This document shows, piece by piece, positions 1 through 8,683 of a stretch of 40,576 nucleotides of DNA. The DNA comes from an uncultured Synergistaceae bacterium (GTDB lineage: Bacteria; Synergistota; Synergistia; Synergistales; Dethiosulfovibrionaceae): the NCBI GenBank assembly GCA_902489135.1, contig CABTYW010000011.1:1-40576 (forward strand), written 5' to 3'. Positions within the stretch are counted from its first letter, which is position 1, and each line of letters opens with the position of its first letter. The position numbers and the translations under genes are program-made. The notes under the pieces are model-generated. The model saw only the letters and a list, made by a program, of their open reading frames with translations. It did not search any database and had not been told where the DNA came from.

Positions 1-1
1 C

Positions 2-736
2 GGCTACGACGGAAGCCGCTGTCTCTTTACGGGACGCATCGCCACCGATCGGCGCCGCACTGAAGACGAATATGCCATGACTCTTGAGAGCGTTCTTCAC
101 ATGCACGGCTATGTGCCTGCCGACGTGGAGGACGGCATCATCAGTTCCGTGGTCCCCGCGGTGACTCAGGCGCTGGAGAGGGCCTTTCAACTTCTGTGGC
201 ACAAAACCGCGATGAAAGTCATTACGGCCATGGATTTGGGGCTGGAAGTGCGCACCGATACGCCGGAACTTTTGGGCAAAGACCTGATTGTGGACGCCGT
301 GGGAGCCAAGTCGAAGTACCACTGCCCCATTCTGGTCTTCGACTTGGGGACAGCCACCACCTGTTCGGTTATCGACGCCCGGGGCGTTTATCGCGGCGGC
401 ATGATCGCGCCGGGGCTGGGAATTTCCGTGGACGCGCTGGGCTCCAGAACCGCCCAGTTGCCCTACATCAGTTTGGACGCGCCGTCGCAGCTCATCGGCA
501 CCAACACGGGCAACTGCATCCGATCGGGAATTATGTACGGCCATGCCGGAATGATCGACGGCTTTATTGACCGCATGAGCGAGGAAATCGGACAGCCCTG
601 CACGTCGGTCATCACCGGAGGGCTGGCGTCGAAAATCGCGCCGCTGTGCCGCCGTCCCATTATCCTGGACGAACGGCTGATCTTCGAAGGACTGCTCATC
701 ATCTACGAACGCAACAAAAACCGCTCAAGAGGCTAA
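2..736 (+). CDS. coaX: Type III pantothenate kinase (CoaX), 5' end outside window
   Basis: Catalyses the first step of coenzyme A synthesis, ATP-dependent phosphorylation of pantothenate, in the cytoplasm. The reading frame is open from base 2 and encodes YDGSRCLFTGRIATDRRRT, the usual early part of CoaX, so the true start lies left of the window and the first in-frame ATG at 77 is internal. ASKHA-fold motifs are visible: DLGTATTCSVID (phosphate loop), GGMIAPGLGIS (pantothenate/dimer region) and VITGGLA near the C-terminus. Only about ten N-terminal residues appear to be missing. The stop is followed after 3 nt by a HAD gene on the same strand, so the two are probably co-transcribed. Family assignment is secure. 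Confidence 0.95.
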   Translation, partial: GYDGSRCLFTGRIATDRRRTEDEYAMTLESVLHMHGYVPADVEDGIISSVVPAVTQALERAFQLLWHKTAMKVITAMDLGLEVRTDTPELLGKDLIVDAVGAKSKYHCPILVFDLGTATTCSVIDARGVYRGGMIAPGLGISVDALGSRTAQLPYISLDAPSQLIGTNTGNCIRSGIMYGHAGMIDGFIDRMSEEIGQPCTSVITGGLASKIAPLCRRPIILDERLIFEGLLIIYERNKNRSRG

Positions 737-739
737 CCC

Positions 740-1210
740 GTGATCGTCGTCGACATTCCCGGGCGCGAGAGTCCCCTGACAATCCGTCACGTGGTGCTTG
801 ACTACAACGGCACGGTGGCCGTGGATGGAGTGCTGCTGCCCGAAGCGGCCGAGAGAATTATGGCGCTCCTGCCGTCGGTGAGCGTTCATCTGCTGACGGC
901 CGACACCTACGGCACGGCGCGCGCGCAGTGCGAGCCGCTGGGCGTACAAGTCCATACCTTTCCTCGCGGAGGCGCGGCGGTCCCCAAAGGAAACTTCGTC
1001 AGCCGGTTGTCGGGAGGCGTGGCCTGTTTCGGCAACGGGTTCAACGATATGGCCATGTTCGACGGGGCCGATCTGGCCGTGGCCGTTCTGGAGGGCGAGG
1101 GCGCCTGCGCGGCGCTTTTGTCCCATGCCGACGTGGCGGTGCGCTCCATTGCCGAGGGGCTTGACCTGCTTTTGAAGCCCCGGAGACTGAGAGCCACGCT
1201 GCGAAATTGA
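740..1210 (+). CDS. Small HAD-superfamily protein, soluble P-type-ATPase-like (COG4087 type)
   Basis: A 156-residue cytoplasmic protein with GTG start three bases after the coaX stop. Motif I is LDYNGT near residue 21-26: the nucleophile Asp is present but the second Asp of ordinary HAD phosphatases is Asn, as in the 'soluble P-type ATPase' group, where the P-type ATPase motif DKTGT likewise lacks that residue. Motif IV is FGNGFNDMAMF (about 95-105). There is no membrane segment and no cap domain, and the length fits the stand-alone P-domain family. Substrate is unknown; a metal- or phosphate-linked hydrolase role is only family-level inference. The gene ends about 26 nt before a strong terminator, closing the coaX unit. 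Confidence 0.8.
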   Translation: MIVVDIPGRESPLTIRHVVLDYNGTVAVDGVLLPEAAERIMALLPSVSVHLLTADTYGTARAQCEPLGVQVHTFPRGGAAVPKGNFVSRLSGGVACFGNGFNDMAMFDGADLAVAVLEGEGACAALLSHADVAVRSIAEGLDLLLKPRRLRATLRN

Positions 1211-1236
1211 CGCCGGCGAAATTTTTTGCGGCCGTC

Positions 1237-1280
1237 AAAAAAAGGACGGAAAATCCGCAGGGATTTTCCGTCCTTTTTTT
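1237..1280. terminator. Bidirectional intrinsic terminator after coaX-HAD unit
   Basis: A perfect 20-bp inverted repeat (1237-1256 with 1261-1280) around a 4-nt GCAG loop. It has seven A at the left and seven T at the right end, so it can act on either strand. It lies 26 nt after the HAD stop. Confidence 0.92.
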
Positions 1281-1764
1281 GAGTTTCGCGGAAGTGTCGT
1301 CGGCGGGAAGCTCTCGCGGAGCCTTTGAGGGCGACGTCCATGGAGGCTGAAAAAAAATTTCAATATTTTTCAGAAATTGGTGAAAAGACCGATGAAATTT
1401 TGGGCATGACGAGGGATAATAAGAAAGAAATGATCCATTCCCGCCGGGAAGAAAAAACTCTCGGCGAAGGCGATTGAAGGGGCTTCGGCCCAAACCGCCG
1501 CATCCATTTGCCCGCTGCGGCCGGGGCGGCAGTTCTCCGTTATGGCGCCGGCAAAATTTCTTTGCGATTGCGCCGCCCCTGCGGAAAAGCCGACGGGCGA
1601 AGACCGGTTTCTCTACGGCGGTGGTGTGCGACGGGCGCGAGTTTCTCGGAGGGGCTTTTTGTTTGGCGTCGCCGACGAACAAAGCGAAGATGACGGGGTC
1701 GGGCAGGCGGGGCAAAAAAATTCAACGTTTTGCGGCTTTGCCGCACTGAAAAAGCTGACAGGTC
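1281..1764 (+). other. Intergenic leader of the hydrolase gene, no gene seen
   Basis: About 480 nt without a convincing gene; open frames here lack ribosome sites and have no recognisable product. A possible promoter is ATGAAA (1392-1397), 17 nt, GATAAT (1415-1420), which would give a leader of about 350 nt before the ATG at 1778. No known riboswitch consensus was recognised. The part from about 1500 to 1700 is GC-rich and could fold extensively. Confidence 0.35.
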
Positions 1765-1777
1765 AGGAGGCATGATG

Positions 1778-3646
1778 ATGGGCTTCATAAAAAAATCACT
1801 TGCGCTGTTGGCGGCTCTGACGCTGTTTGCCGACGGCGCCGCAGCGGGCGGCGCCGATAAAGTGATAGCGGCCAGGATCTACGGAGACACCCGCTTTCCC
1901 GTGTATTACACCGAGGCTTTGCCGCTCGATGCGGTGCGCGGGCGCTATCCCGGCTACCGGCCGGAAAAATCGCTGCTTCGCGCGGGCACGGTGCGCGGGG
2001 CCAGAACCATGCCGCTGATCTGCGACATCCTCCTCGAGCGCGACGTGCCCATCAGGTTGCGCGACGGCGTCATCATCTACGCCGACGTGTTTCGCCCCGT
2101 GGACGAGGGACGCTATCCCGCGCTGTTGTGCCTCAGCCCCTTCGGCAAGGAAGCGGGAGCCATTGTGGCCGACGATTTTCCCCAACGGTTGGGCGTCGAC
2201 AGAAACGCCACGTCGGGGCTGGAACGCTTCGGCGGCCTCGATCCCGCCTACTGGGTGCTTCAGGGCTATGTCATTGTCAATCCCGATCCGCGAGGCGTCT
2301 GCGCCTCTCACGGCAACATCGGCTTTTTCGGCCGTCAGGCCGCCGAGGACGGCTGCGATATGGTGGAATGGGCGGCCATTCAGCCCTGGTGCAACGGGCG
2401 CGTGGGCATGGCCGGCGTGTCGTGGCTTTCAGCCGTTCAATGGTTTGTGGCCGCGGAACAGCCGCCGCACCTCGAGGCCATCGCTCCCTGGGGCGGCTTC
2501 GCCGATTTTTATCGCGACGCGGGAACTCGCGGCGGAATTCCAGAGCCTTTCCCCGCGGAGCAGATGATCCGATCGCTGCCCAGCCGTTCAGGGATGGTGG
2601 AAAACCTGCCTCAGATGATTTTGCGCTACCCCTTCGTCAATTCCTATTGGAAGGACAAGATGGCGCGCCTTGAGGACGTGACGCTGCCCGTTTATGCGGC
2701 CGCGGCTTTCGATGACCGGCAGTTCAACGGAGCCGCTTTTGACGCCTTCAGACGGGCGGGCTCCGGCGAAAAATGGCTGAGGACGTACCGCGGCAGCGAC
2801 GTGGGCGATCTGTACAATCTGGCCAACGAAGCCGATCTGACCAAGTTCTTCGATTATTATCTGAAGGACATGAACAACGGTTGGGAGCGCACACCTCCCG
2901 TGCGTCTCGCCGTGGACGGTCGTTCATCGCCCCGGGAGGAACGCGTTTTTCCGCCGGCGTCGGTACAGAACACCTGCCTCTACCTCAACGCTCCCGACGG
3001 CACGCTGTCGGCGCAGAACGCCGCGAAAAGCGGCTCCGTCTCCTACAACGGCGATGACGAACGCTCCTCGGTGAATTTCCTCTTTGTCTTTGACCGCGAC
3101 ACGGAGCTGACGGGGTACGCGTCGCTGCATCTCTGGATCGCCGCCGCCGACCACGACGACGTGGATCTGGCCGTTACCCTTGAAAAGCTGGGCTCGCAGG
3201 GCGGCGAAAGGAACAGCTCCATCGTAGCCCGCGGACGAATTCGGGCGTCCTGCCGGGCACTGGACGAAAATCTCTCCTTCCCCGGCCGTCCCGTGCAGGC
3301 CTGTACTGCCGAACAAAAACTCATTCCCGAGCATCCCGCGGCGCTGGACATCGCTTTGACGCCGCTGGCCACAGTGTGCCGCGCCGGAGAAAAACTGCGC
3401 CTCACCCTGCGTCCCTGGCGTCCCGCCGAGAGGCGTCTGCCTTTCGGCACGGCGAAAATCGCTCTGCCGCGCGACAATTTTACCGTGGATCCCCGTGATC
3501 CCGGCGAAGCGCTGATTCTCGGCGGCGCCGCTCCGGTGCCCGCTCCCACGCTGTCGGCACCGTCGCAGAACGTGGGAGCTCACATTATCTATACTGGCGG
3601 CGAGTACGACAGCTACCTTCAGCTGCCCGTCATGCCCCCGCAGTAA
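1778..3646 (+). CDS. Exported CocE/NonD-type alpha/beta hydrolase
   Basis: About 622 residues. The start at 1778 is the third of three consecutive ATGs; it lies 7 nt after AGGAGG (1765-1770), whereas the ATG at 1772 is only 1 nt away. The protein opens with a signal peptide (MGFIKKSLALLAALTLFADG, then AAAGG). The S15/CocE alpha/beta hydrolase domain follows, with RDGVIIYADVFRP, oxyanion-side LLCLSPFGK and nucleophile elbow GVSWLS (Ser215), then a C-terminal jelly-roll as in X-Pro dipeptidyl peptidase/cocaine esterase relatives (GYASLHLWIAAADHDDVDLA). A candidate acidic residue is in AAFDDRQF. The segment where relatives carry the catalytic His here reads EKWLRTYRGSDVGDLYN, with no His. Substrate is unknown; export suggests an ester or amide outside the cytoplasm. 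Single-gene unit between two terminators. Confidence 0.82.
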   Translation: MGFIKKSLALLAALTLFADGAAAGGADKVIAARIYGDTRFPVYYTEALPLDAVRGRYPGYRPEKSLLRAGTVRGARTMPLICDILLERDVPIRLRDGVIIYADVFRPVDEGRYPALLCLSPFGKEAGAIVADDFPQRLGVDRNATSGLERFGGLDPAYWVLQGYVIVNPDPRGVCASHGNIGFFGRQAAEDGCDMVEWAAIQPWCNGRVGMAGVSWLSAVQWFVAAEQPPHLEAIAPWGGFADFYRDAGTRGGIPEPFPAEQMIRSLPSRSGMVENLPQMILRYPFVNSYWKDKMARLEDVTLPVYAAAAFDDRQFNGAAFDAFRRAGSGEKWLRTYRGSDVGDLYNLANEADLTKFFDYYLKDMNNGWERTPPVRLAVDGRSSPREERVFPPASVQNTCLYLNAPDGTLSAQNAAKSGSVSYNGDDERSSVNFLFVFDRDTELTGYASLHLWIAAADHDDVDLAVTLEKLGSQGGERNSSIVARGRIRASCRALDENLSFPGRPVQACTAEQKLIPEHPAALDIALTPLATVCRAGEKLRLTLRPWRPAERRLPFGTAKIALPRDNFTVDPRDPGEALILGGAAPVPAPTLSAPSQNVGAHIIYTGGEYDSYLQLPVMPPQ

Positions 3647-3660
3647 AAAACGTCAGGACG

Positions 3661-3699
3661 AAAAAAGACATTCCGAGATGTTCGGAATGTCTTTTTTTT
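3661..3699. terminator. Bidirectional terminator between convergent genes
   Basis: Stem GACATTCCGA (3667-3676) pairs with TCGGAATGTC (3682-3691) around a 5-nt loop, flanked by six A and eight T. It serves the hydrolase on plus and the permease on minus, whose stop is at 3721. Confidence 0.92.
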
Positions 3700-3720
3700 G
3701 TTCTTCCAGCGACGGAAACG

Positions 3721-5127
3721 TCAAAGACCCAGAGTGACGGCGACCTGAAGGAGGATCATCTGCGCCCCCAGCAGCATGAAAAAGAGCTTGACGAACCATT
3801 TCAGCCAACGGTCGTAGGGAATGTCGCCGAGGCCGCAGATGATCACAATGCCGGCCGTGGGCCACAACAGATTGGACAGACCGTCGCCGAACTGGTAGGC
3901 GAGGCAGGTGACCTGTCGAGAAAGTCCCAGCATGTCTCCCAACGGGGCCATAATGGGCACCGTGGCGGCCGCCTGCCCCGACCCCGAAGGGATAAGAAAG
4001 TTGATGAACGTCTGGGTGATGAGCATGAATTGCGCCGAAAGGGAAGAGGGCGCCCGTTGAAGCATCTCGCTGAGCCGGTAGATGACGGTGTCCATGATTT
4101 TGGCGTTTTCCATGATGACCACCAGGCCGTTGGCAAATCCCGTGAGGAGCGCGCCCCACAGGACGCTCTTGGCGCCCGCCAGCATCTCGTCGCAAAATTG
4201 ATTGCCCGACCAGCCGCAGACCACGGCGGCAAAGGCGGCCATGACGATGAACAGCGCGCAGAGCTCGCTGTATCCCCAGCCGTGCCGCAGCAGACCGTAC
4301 ATCAGCACCCCCAGAGTGACGGCCAGATCGGTGAGAACCAGAGCGTGCCGTCCGGTAAAGCGCATTTCCCCGCCCGGCGCCGACGCGTTTTCGGCGTGGA
4401 GGCAGGAAATGCCGGCCATGACCGACAGCGAGGGATCCCCTTTGACTCGCGCGGCGTAGCGCATGACGTAGGCGATGGCGATGGTCATGTAGACGGCGAA
4501 ACACAGAATTCTAAATCCCAGACCTGAGTAGAGAGGCACCTCGGCGATGGACTGCGCCACGGCGATGGTGTAGGGGTTCAGAGTGGAGGCCATAAAGCCC
4601 ACGTATTCGCCCAGCGCCAGTACGGCGAAGCCCGTCATGGCGTCATAACCCAGTCCGGCGGCAAGTCCGATGACCAGCGGATAAAAGCCGTAGAATTCAC
4701 TGAGCATCCCGAAGGCCGATCCGCCGATGCCGAAAAACAGCATCAGCACGGGAAAGAGCAATGAAGCCCGGCCGCCGATTTTCCGAAGAATCATGCCGAC
4801 GCCGGCGTGGAAAGCGCCGGTGCGCACCATGACGGAAAAGGTGGCGGCGCAGCACAGAATGACGAAAATGACGCCGGAGGCTTTGACACAACCGTCGTAA
4901 AGCGCGGCGAAGGCGCCCAGGAAAGACGTGGGATGCGCCAGCGCCGGATCGACGGGTTTGTAGGAGCCGGCGACGGCGACGTTTCTCAGCGTTCCGTTGA
5001 CGTCGATACGATGATAGTCGAAGGATCCCGGCGGAATAACCCACGAGAGAAGAGCCATCAGAGCGATGAGCGCGGCGACGATGAGCCACGTGTTGGGCAT
5101 GGTGAAGTTCTTTTTGCTACCGTTCAT
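3721..5127 (-). CDS. YfcC/DcuC-superfamily permease
   Basis: A 468-residue inner-membrane protein with about 12 hydrophobic segments. It matches the YfcC branch of the DcuC-like (C4-dicarboxylate carrier) superfamily: LNPYTIAVAQSIAEVPLYSG in the middle and NFLIPSGSGQAAATVPIMAP with GDGLSNLLWPTAG towards the C-terminus, the two pseudo-repeat signatures. The substrate of YfcC proteins is not settled; amino acids, peptides or dicarboxylates are all possible. ATG start at 5127 is preceded by AAGGAGGT with 7-nt spacing. It is a single-gene unit with its own promoter about 290 nt upstream and a structured leader. Uptake of an amino acid or peptide would suit an asaccharolytic fermenter, but that is inference. 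Confidence 0.85.
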   Translation of the reverse strand: MNGSKKNFTMPNTWLIVAALIALMALLSWVIPPGSFDYHRIDVNGTLRNVAVAGSYKPVDPALAHPTSFLGAFAALYDGCVKASGVIFVILCCAATFSVMVRTGAFHAGVGMILRKIGGRASLLFPVLMLFFGIGGSAFGMLSEFYGFYPLVIGLAAGLGYDAMTGFAVLALGEYVGFMASTLNPYTIAVAQSIAEVPLYSGLGFRILCFAVYMTIAIAYVMRYAARVKGDPSLSVMAGISCLHAENASAPGGEMRFTGRHALVLTDLAVTLGVLMYGLLRHGWGYSELCALFIVMAAFAAVVCGWSGNQFCDEMLAGAKSVLWGALLTGFANGLVVIMENAKIMDTVIYRLSEMLQRAPSSLSAQFMLITQTFINFLIPSGSGQAAATVPIMAPLGDMLGLSRQVTCLAYQFGDGLSNLLWPTAGIVIICGLGDIPYDRWLKWFVKLFFMLLGAQMILLQVAVTLGL

Positions 5128-5410
5128 GGGAGCGACCTCCTTGGAGAAAGGATCGGTGAAAGCGAAAAAACCGAGGAAAAGACAGGGTTCTGAGGGAACG
5201 CGGTTCAGCGCGGCCGCCGAAAATAGCCCTTCCGGGCGACGGGGCGCGCCCGCCTTCGGCGGGCATCGGTGAGTTTTTTCACGTCAGGGGGCGGGAGACA
5301 TGGGACTGTCATGAACTCCGCTTCCTTCGCTCCCGGAAGAAGCCTGCCGTGAAGCCCAGCCCGTAGGGAACCCTTGATGCGCTTGCAGCTTCCAGTATAA
5401 ACTTTATCAG
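5128..5410 (-). other. Long structured 5' leader of the permease gene
   Basis: About 280 nt between promoter and start codon. It holds two tandem hairpins: GCCCGCC-TTC-GGCGGGC (5248-5264) and GCCC-TTCC-GGGC (5226-5237). It also contains a possible GTGA/TCAC hairpin with an A/T loop near 5270-5282. I could not match it to a known riboswitch class. A leader of this length may carry cis-regulation, but none is proven. Confidence 0.4.
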
Positions 5411-5412
5411 TG

Positions 5413-5424
5413 TCTATATAGACT
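5413..5424. promoter_or_regulatory. Palindrome over the -10 element, candidate operator
   Basis: GTCTATATAGAC is a perfect 12-bp palindrome that contains the -10 TATATA of the permease promoter. A dimeric repressor bound here would block RNA polymerase. No regulator gene lies next to it, so the binding protein is unknown. Confidence 0.4.
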
Positions 5425-5444
5425 CAGAGGCGAAAATTGTCAAG
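5416..5444 (-). promoter_or_regulatory. Sigma-70-type promoter of the permease gene
   Basis: On the minus strand: TTGACA (5444-5439), 17-nt spacer, TATATA (5421-5416). The -35 is perfect and the spacing ideal. Transcription would start near 5409. Confidence 0.75.
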
Positions 5445-5602
5445 GGCCGTTTTTAGGGGATTGGGAACATCCGTCGCGGCGGAGTGTTTTTCAACAGGAG
5501 GCCCGTTTTTGTGTCGTGAAAAGGGACGGTTTTCATTTCGAAACCGCTGTCAGGGCGAGGGGCGAAAATTCTGTGCGCCCGGTGGCCCGGTGCGCACACG
5601 CA

Positions 5603-5634
5603 AAAAGCCGAAAGGACCAGTCCTTTCGGCTTTT
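5603..5634. terminator. Terminator downstream of nrdG
   Basis: A 14-bp perfect stem, AAAAGCCGAAAGGA (5603-5616) with TCCTTTCGGCTTTT (5621-5634), 4-nt loop. On the minus strand it ends in a short T run and lies about 130 nt after the nrdG stop. It also insulates the permease promoter just below it. Confidence 0.8.
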
Positions 5635-5765
5635 GAAAAAGCGGATCTCCCGTTCAGTGAAAATTGAGCTCCGGGGGAGGAGAGTTTCAAAAAAGGGGAG
5701 TCCGCCGTGGAGGCGGCCAGGAGGGAGGTCGCCTGCGCAAAACGCCTTGGGGGAAGGCGATTTCG

Positions 5766-6293
5766 CTAAACAGCTTGCCCCATGTACTCATCAATGACCA
5801 TAGGGGCCGCAGCGTCAAGGCTTTTTTTGACGTCGAGAATGCGTTGGTTCGACGAGCCGCGAAAGCGCAGCGACAGGTCACGCTTTTCCCGCACAAATCG
5901 TCCGTCCACCAGCACGTCGCACCGGCGCAGCAGCGTCATGCGATCTTCCCATTCCCGTTGGCGGCAGTCCGTCAGCTGCTCGAAGGTGAAGCCCGAAAAG
6001 ACCCAGACGTTCAATCCCCGGCGGTGGGCCGCATCTGCGATTTCCGCCAGAGGAAGGGGCTGAAGGAAGGGCTCGCCGCCCGAAAGGGTGATGCCCTGCT
6101 GGAGGCGGAGGGTGCGCAGCTGAGCGATGAGGTCGGCAGTGTCCATCTCGAAGCCGCCGAAGGGATTGTGAGTGCAGGGATTGTGGCAGCCGGGACAGTC
6201 GTGAAAACAGCCCTGCGTCCAGATCACCGAACGAAGTCCCGGTCCGTCCACGATGCTGTCGCGGGTCATGGGTGCGGAAAGGCGGATCTTCAT
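5766..6293 (-). CDS. nrdG: Anaerobic ribonucleotide reductase activating enzyme (NrdG)
   Basis: A radical-SAM protein of 175 residues, the usual NrdG length, which installs the glycyl radical on NrdD under anaerobic conditions in the cytoplasm. The [4Fe-4S] motif CxxxCxxC is Cys29-Cys33-Cys36 (GCFHDCPGCHNP), and the SAM-binding SGGEPFLQP follows at about residue 70. The start overlaps the nrdD stop by one base in a TAATG arrangement, so the two are translationally coupled. Last gene of the riboswitch-headed minus-strand run; a terminator follows near 5603-5634. Confidence 0.95.
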   Translation of the reverse strand: MKIRLSAPMTRDSIVDGPGLRSVIWTQGCFHDCPGCHNPCTHNPFGGFEMDTADLIAQLRTLRLQQGITLSGGEPFLQPLPLAEIADAAHRRGLNVWVFSGFTFEQLTDCRQREWEDRMTLLRRCDVLVDGRFVREKRDLSLRFRGSSNQRILDVKKSLDAAAPMVIDEYMGQAV

Positions 6294-8683
6294 TATTGTT
6301 CCGGGCTGTGGGAAGCGCCCATTCCGTGAACGACGCGATCCTTCACTTCGGCGCGCTTGGCGTCGTTGAATCGCTCCAGCGATCCCACAAGGTAGCCCGT
6401 AATGCGCCGAATGCGCTCAAATCCCACGGGGCCGTCGCTCTCGCGTCGTCCGCACTTGGGGCATCGTTCGCCGGCGATGACGCCGGTGTAGCCGCAGAGG
6501 GGATCGCGGTCTACGGGATGGTTAATGCTGCCGTAGCCGATGCCCGCCTCTTTCATGGCCCGCACCACCGCTTCGAAGGCGTCGGGATTGTTGGCTCCCA
6601 GTCCGTCGAACTCCACGTAGCTGATGTGCCCGCCGTTGGTCATGGCGTGATAGGGAGCTTCTTTGGCGATTTTGTCGAACACGTTGATGGGGTAGTACAC
6701 GGGCACGTGGAATGAATTGGTGTAGTAAGCGCGGTCGGTGACGCCGGGAATTTTTCCGAAGCGCGCCGCGTCGAGGCGCGTGAATCGCCCCGAAAGGCCT
6801 TCGGCGGGCGTGGCGATCAGCGAGAAGTTGAGTCCGTATTGTTCTGACGCCTCGTCCATGCGCCGGCGCATGTGCCTCACAATGCGAAGTCCCAGCTGCT
6901 GGGCCTCGTCGCTTTCACCGTGATGTGCGCCCGTGAGCGCCTTGAGGCATTCCGCCAGACCGATAAAACCCAACGTCAGCGTGCCCTGACGGATCACGTC
7001 GCGCAGCTCGTCCTCGGAGCTCAGCGCTTCAGAGCCCATCCAGACATGCTGTCCCATCAGAAAGGGAAAATTCTTGACGCGGCGGTGTCCCTGAATCTCC
7101 ATGCGCTCCAGCAGCTGATCCACGATGAGGCCCATGCGCGAATTCAGATCGGCGAAAAATCCGTCGAGATCGGCTTCACGGCCGTTGAGGCAGCCGTGAA
7201 GAATGCCCAGCCGCGGCAGGTTGATGGACGTGAAGGAAAGGTTGCCTCGCCCGCTGACGGTTTCGGGGCCGCAGCGGTTGGCCATGACGCGGGTGCGGCA
7301 ACCCATGTAGGCCACCTCGGTGTCGGGGTCGCCGGCCTTGTAATAACGGGCGTTGAAGGGCGCGTCGATGAAGCTGAAGTTGGGGAAAAGCCGCTTGGAA
7401 GTGACGCGGCAGGAGAGTTTGAACAGGTCGTAATTGGGGTCGCCGGGATTGAAGTTGACGCCCTCTTTGATTTTGAAGATGAGGATGGGGAAGATGGGCG
7501 TTTCTCCGTTGCCCAGCCCCCGTTCGGTGGCCAAAAGCAAATTGCGCGACACCATGCGGCCTTCGGGCGACGTATCGGTGCCGAAGTTGACGCTGGAGAA
7601 AGGCACCTGTGCGCCGGCGCGGGAATGCATGGTGTTCAGGTTGTGGATAAAGGCTTCCATGGCCTGATAGGTGCGCGCGTCCGTCTCGTTGGCCGCTTCT
7701 TTGTGGGCAAAAGCCTGGAGCCGCGCGATTTCCGATTCTTCCATGGACAAAGCGGCGGCAAGTTTTTTCCGTTCGTCGGCGTCGCGTTCGGCATCGTCGG
7801 CGAGGGAGACGGAGCGTCCAACGTGCTCCTCGGCTTCCTTCTCGATGTCCCTCACCAGGTCCTTGATTTCCGCGCTGACGTGTGCGCCGCGCAGAACTTC
7901 AACGGCTTTGCCGAGGCAGCTTACGTAAAATTTGCGGTAGCTGTGAATGACGCCGGGGGCGATGCCGTAATCGAAAAAGGGAATGCTCTGGCCGCCGTGC
8001 TGGTCGTTCTGGTTGCTTTGAATGGCGATGGCGGCCAGCGCCGCGTAGCTCATGACGTCCTTGGGCTCGCGCAGAAATCCGTGTCCTGTGGAAAAACCGC
8101 CCTTGAAAAGCTTTCGGATGTCGATTTGGCAGCAGGTCAGCGTGCCCATGTTCATGAAGTCCATGTCGTGGATGTGAATGTCGCCGTTGTCGTGGGCCGC
8201 GGCGTGGGCGGGATTCATGATGTGGGTCTTGCAGAATTCGCGGGAAACGGCGCTGCCGTATTCCAACATGGTGCCCATGGCGGTGTTGCCGTTGATGTTG
8301 GCGTTTTCGCGTTTCACGTTGGCTTCGGCCGCGTCGGAAAAGGTGATCTCCTCGATGGTCTTCATGAGGCGCGTGCGGCTGTCGCGAACGCGGGTGCGCT
8401 CGTTTCGGTAGGTGATGTAGGCTTCGCTGGTGCGGGCGTGTCCCGTTTCGATGAGGATTTTGACCACCTCGTCCTGAACGTCCTCCACGCCGGGAATTTG
8501 TCCGCTGAACTTCTCCGCCAGGCTGCGCACCACCTGGGACGTCAGCCCTTCGGCGATACGGTAGTCGGCCTGTTCGCCCGTGCGGTCCGCCACGGCCTGA
8601 GCGGCCAGATAGATGGCGCGGGTGATGCGGTCCTCGTTGAAGGGGGCCAGACGGCCGTCTCTTTTTTTGATGCTCTCCATCAT
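6293..8683 (-). CDS. nrdD: Anaerobic (class III) ribonucleoside-triphosphate reductase
   Basis: Reduces ribonucleoside triphosphates to dNTPs without oxygen or cobalamin, using a glycyl radical. The start at 8683 is 7 nt after AGGAGG; the frame is open further upstream to 8761 but without ribosome site. This gives 796 residues. Domains in order: ATP-cone (about 4-95, KKRDGRLAPFNEDRITRAI), the ten-stranded barrel with LTCCQIDIRKLFKGGF, then the C-terminal zinc site (Cys730, Cys741, Cys744 in LCGYTG and CPKCGRR) and glycyl-radical loop RRITGYLVG with Gly763 as likely radical site. nrdG follows with one-base overlap. It is 139 nt downstream of the CoA-transferase gene with no clear promoter or terminator between, so it may be read from the cobalamin riboswitch leader. 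No NrdR box (paired ACACTATATATAGT-like sites) was seen. Confidence 0.96.
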   Translation of the reverse strand: MMESIKKRDGRLAPFNEDRITRAIYLAAQAVADRTGEQADYRIAEGLTSQVVRSLAEKFSGQIPGVEDVQDEVVKILIETGHARTSEAYITYRNERTRVRDSRTRLMKTIEEITFSDAAEANVKRENANINGNTAMGTMLEYGSAVSREFCKTHIMNPAHAAAHDNGDIHIHDMDFMNMGTLTCCQIDIRKLFKGGFSTGHGFLREPKDVMSYAALAAIAIQSNQNDQHGGQSIPFFDYGIAPGVIHSYRKFYVSCLGKAVEVLRGAHVSAEIKDLVRDIEKEAEEHVGRSVSLADDAERDADERKKLAAALSMEESEIARLQAFAHKEAANETDARTYQAMEAFIHNLNTMHSRAGAQVPFSSVNFGTDTSPEGRMVSRNLLLATERGLGNGETPIFPILIFKIKEGVNFNPGDPNYDLFKLSCRVTSKRLFPNFSFIDAPFNARYYKAGDPDTEVAYMGCRTRVMANRCGPETVSGRGNLSFTSINLPRLGILHGCLNGREADLDGFFADLNSRMGLIVDQLLERMEIQGHRRVKNFPFLMGQHVWMGSEALSSEDELRDVIRQGTLTLGFIGLAECLKALTGAHHGESDEAQQLGLRIVRHMRRRMDEASEQYGLNFSLIATPAEGLSGRFTRLDAARFGKIPGVTDRAYYTNSFHVPVYYPINVFDKIAKEAPYHAMTNGGHISYVEFDGLGANNPDAFEAVVRAMKEAGIGYGSINHPVDRDPLCGYTGVIAGERCPKCGRRESDGPVGFERIRRITGYLVGSLERFNDAKRAEVKDRVVHGMGASHSPEQ

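Noticed and set aside
1041..1715. 224-residue open frame on minus across the coaX-unit terminator
   Set aside because: It overlaps the HAD gene and the 20-bp terminator stem, and its translation is Arg/Pro-rich with no motif.
5194..5206. GAACCGCGTTCCC on minus, reminiscent of the T-box antiterminator
   Set aside because: The TGG before NACCGCG and the other T-box elements (specifier loop, AGTA-type motifs) are missing.
6293..8683. NrdD zinc site with three visible cysteines rather than two CxxC pairs
   Set aside because: The sequence HPVDRDPLCGYTG is, to my recollection, common in class III reductases of anaerobes, so this is not an anomaly.
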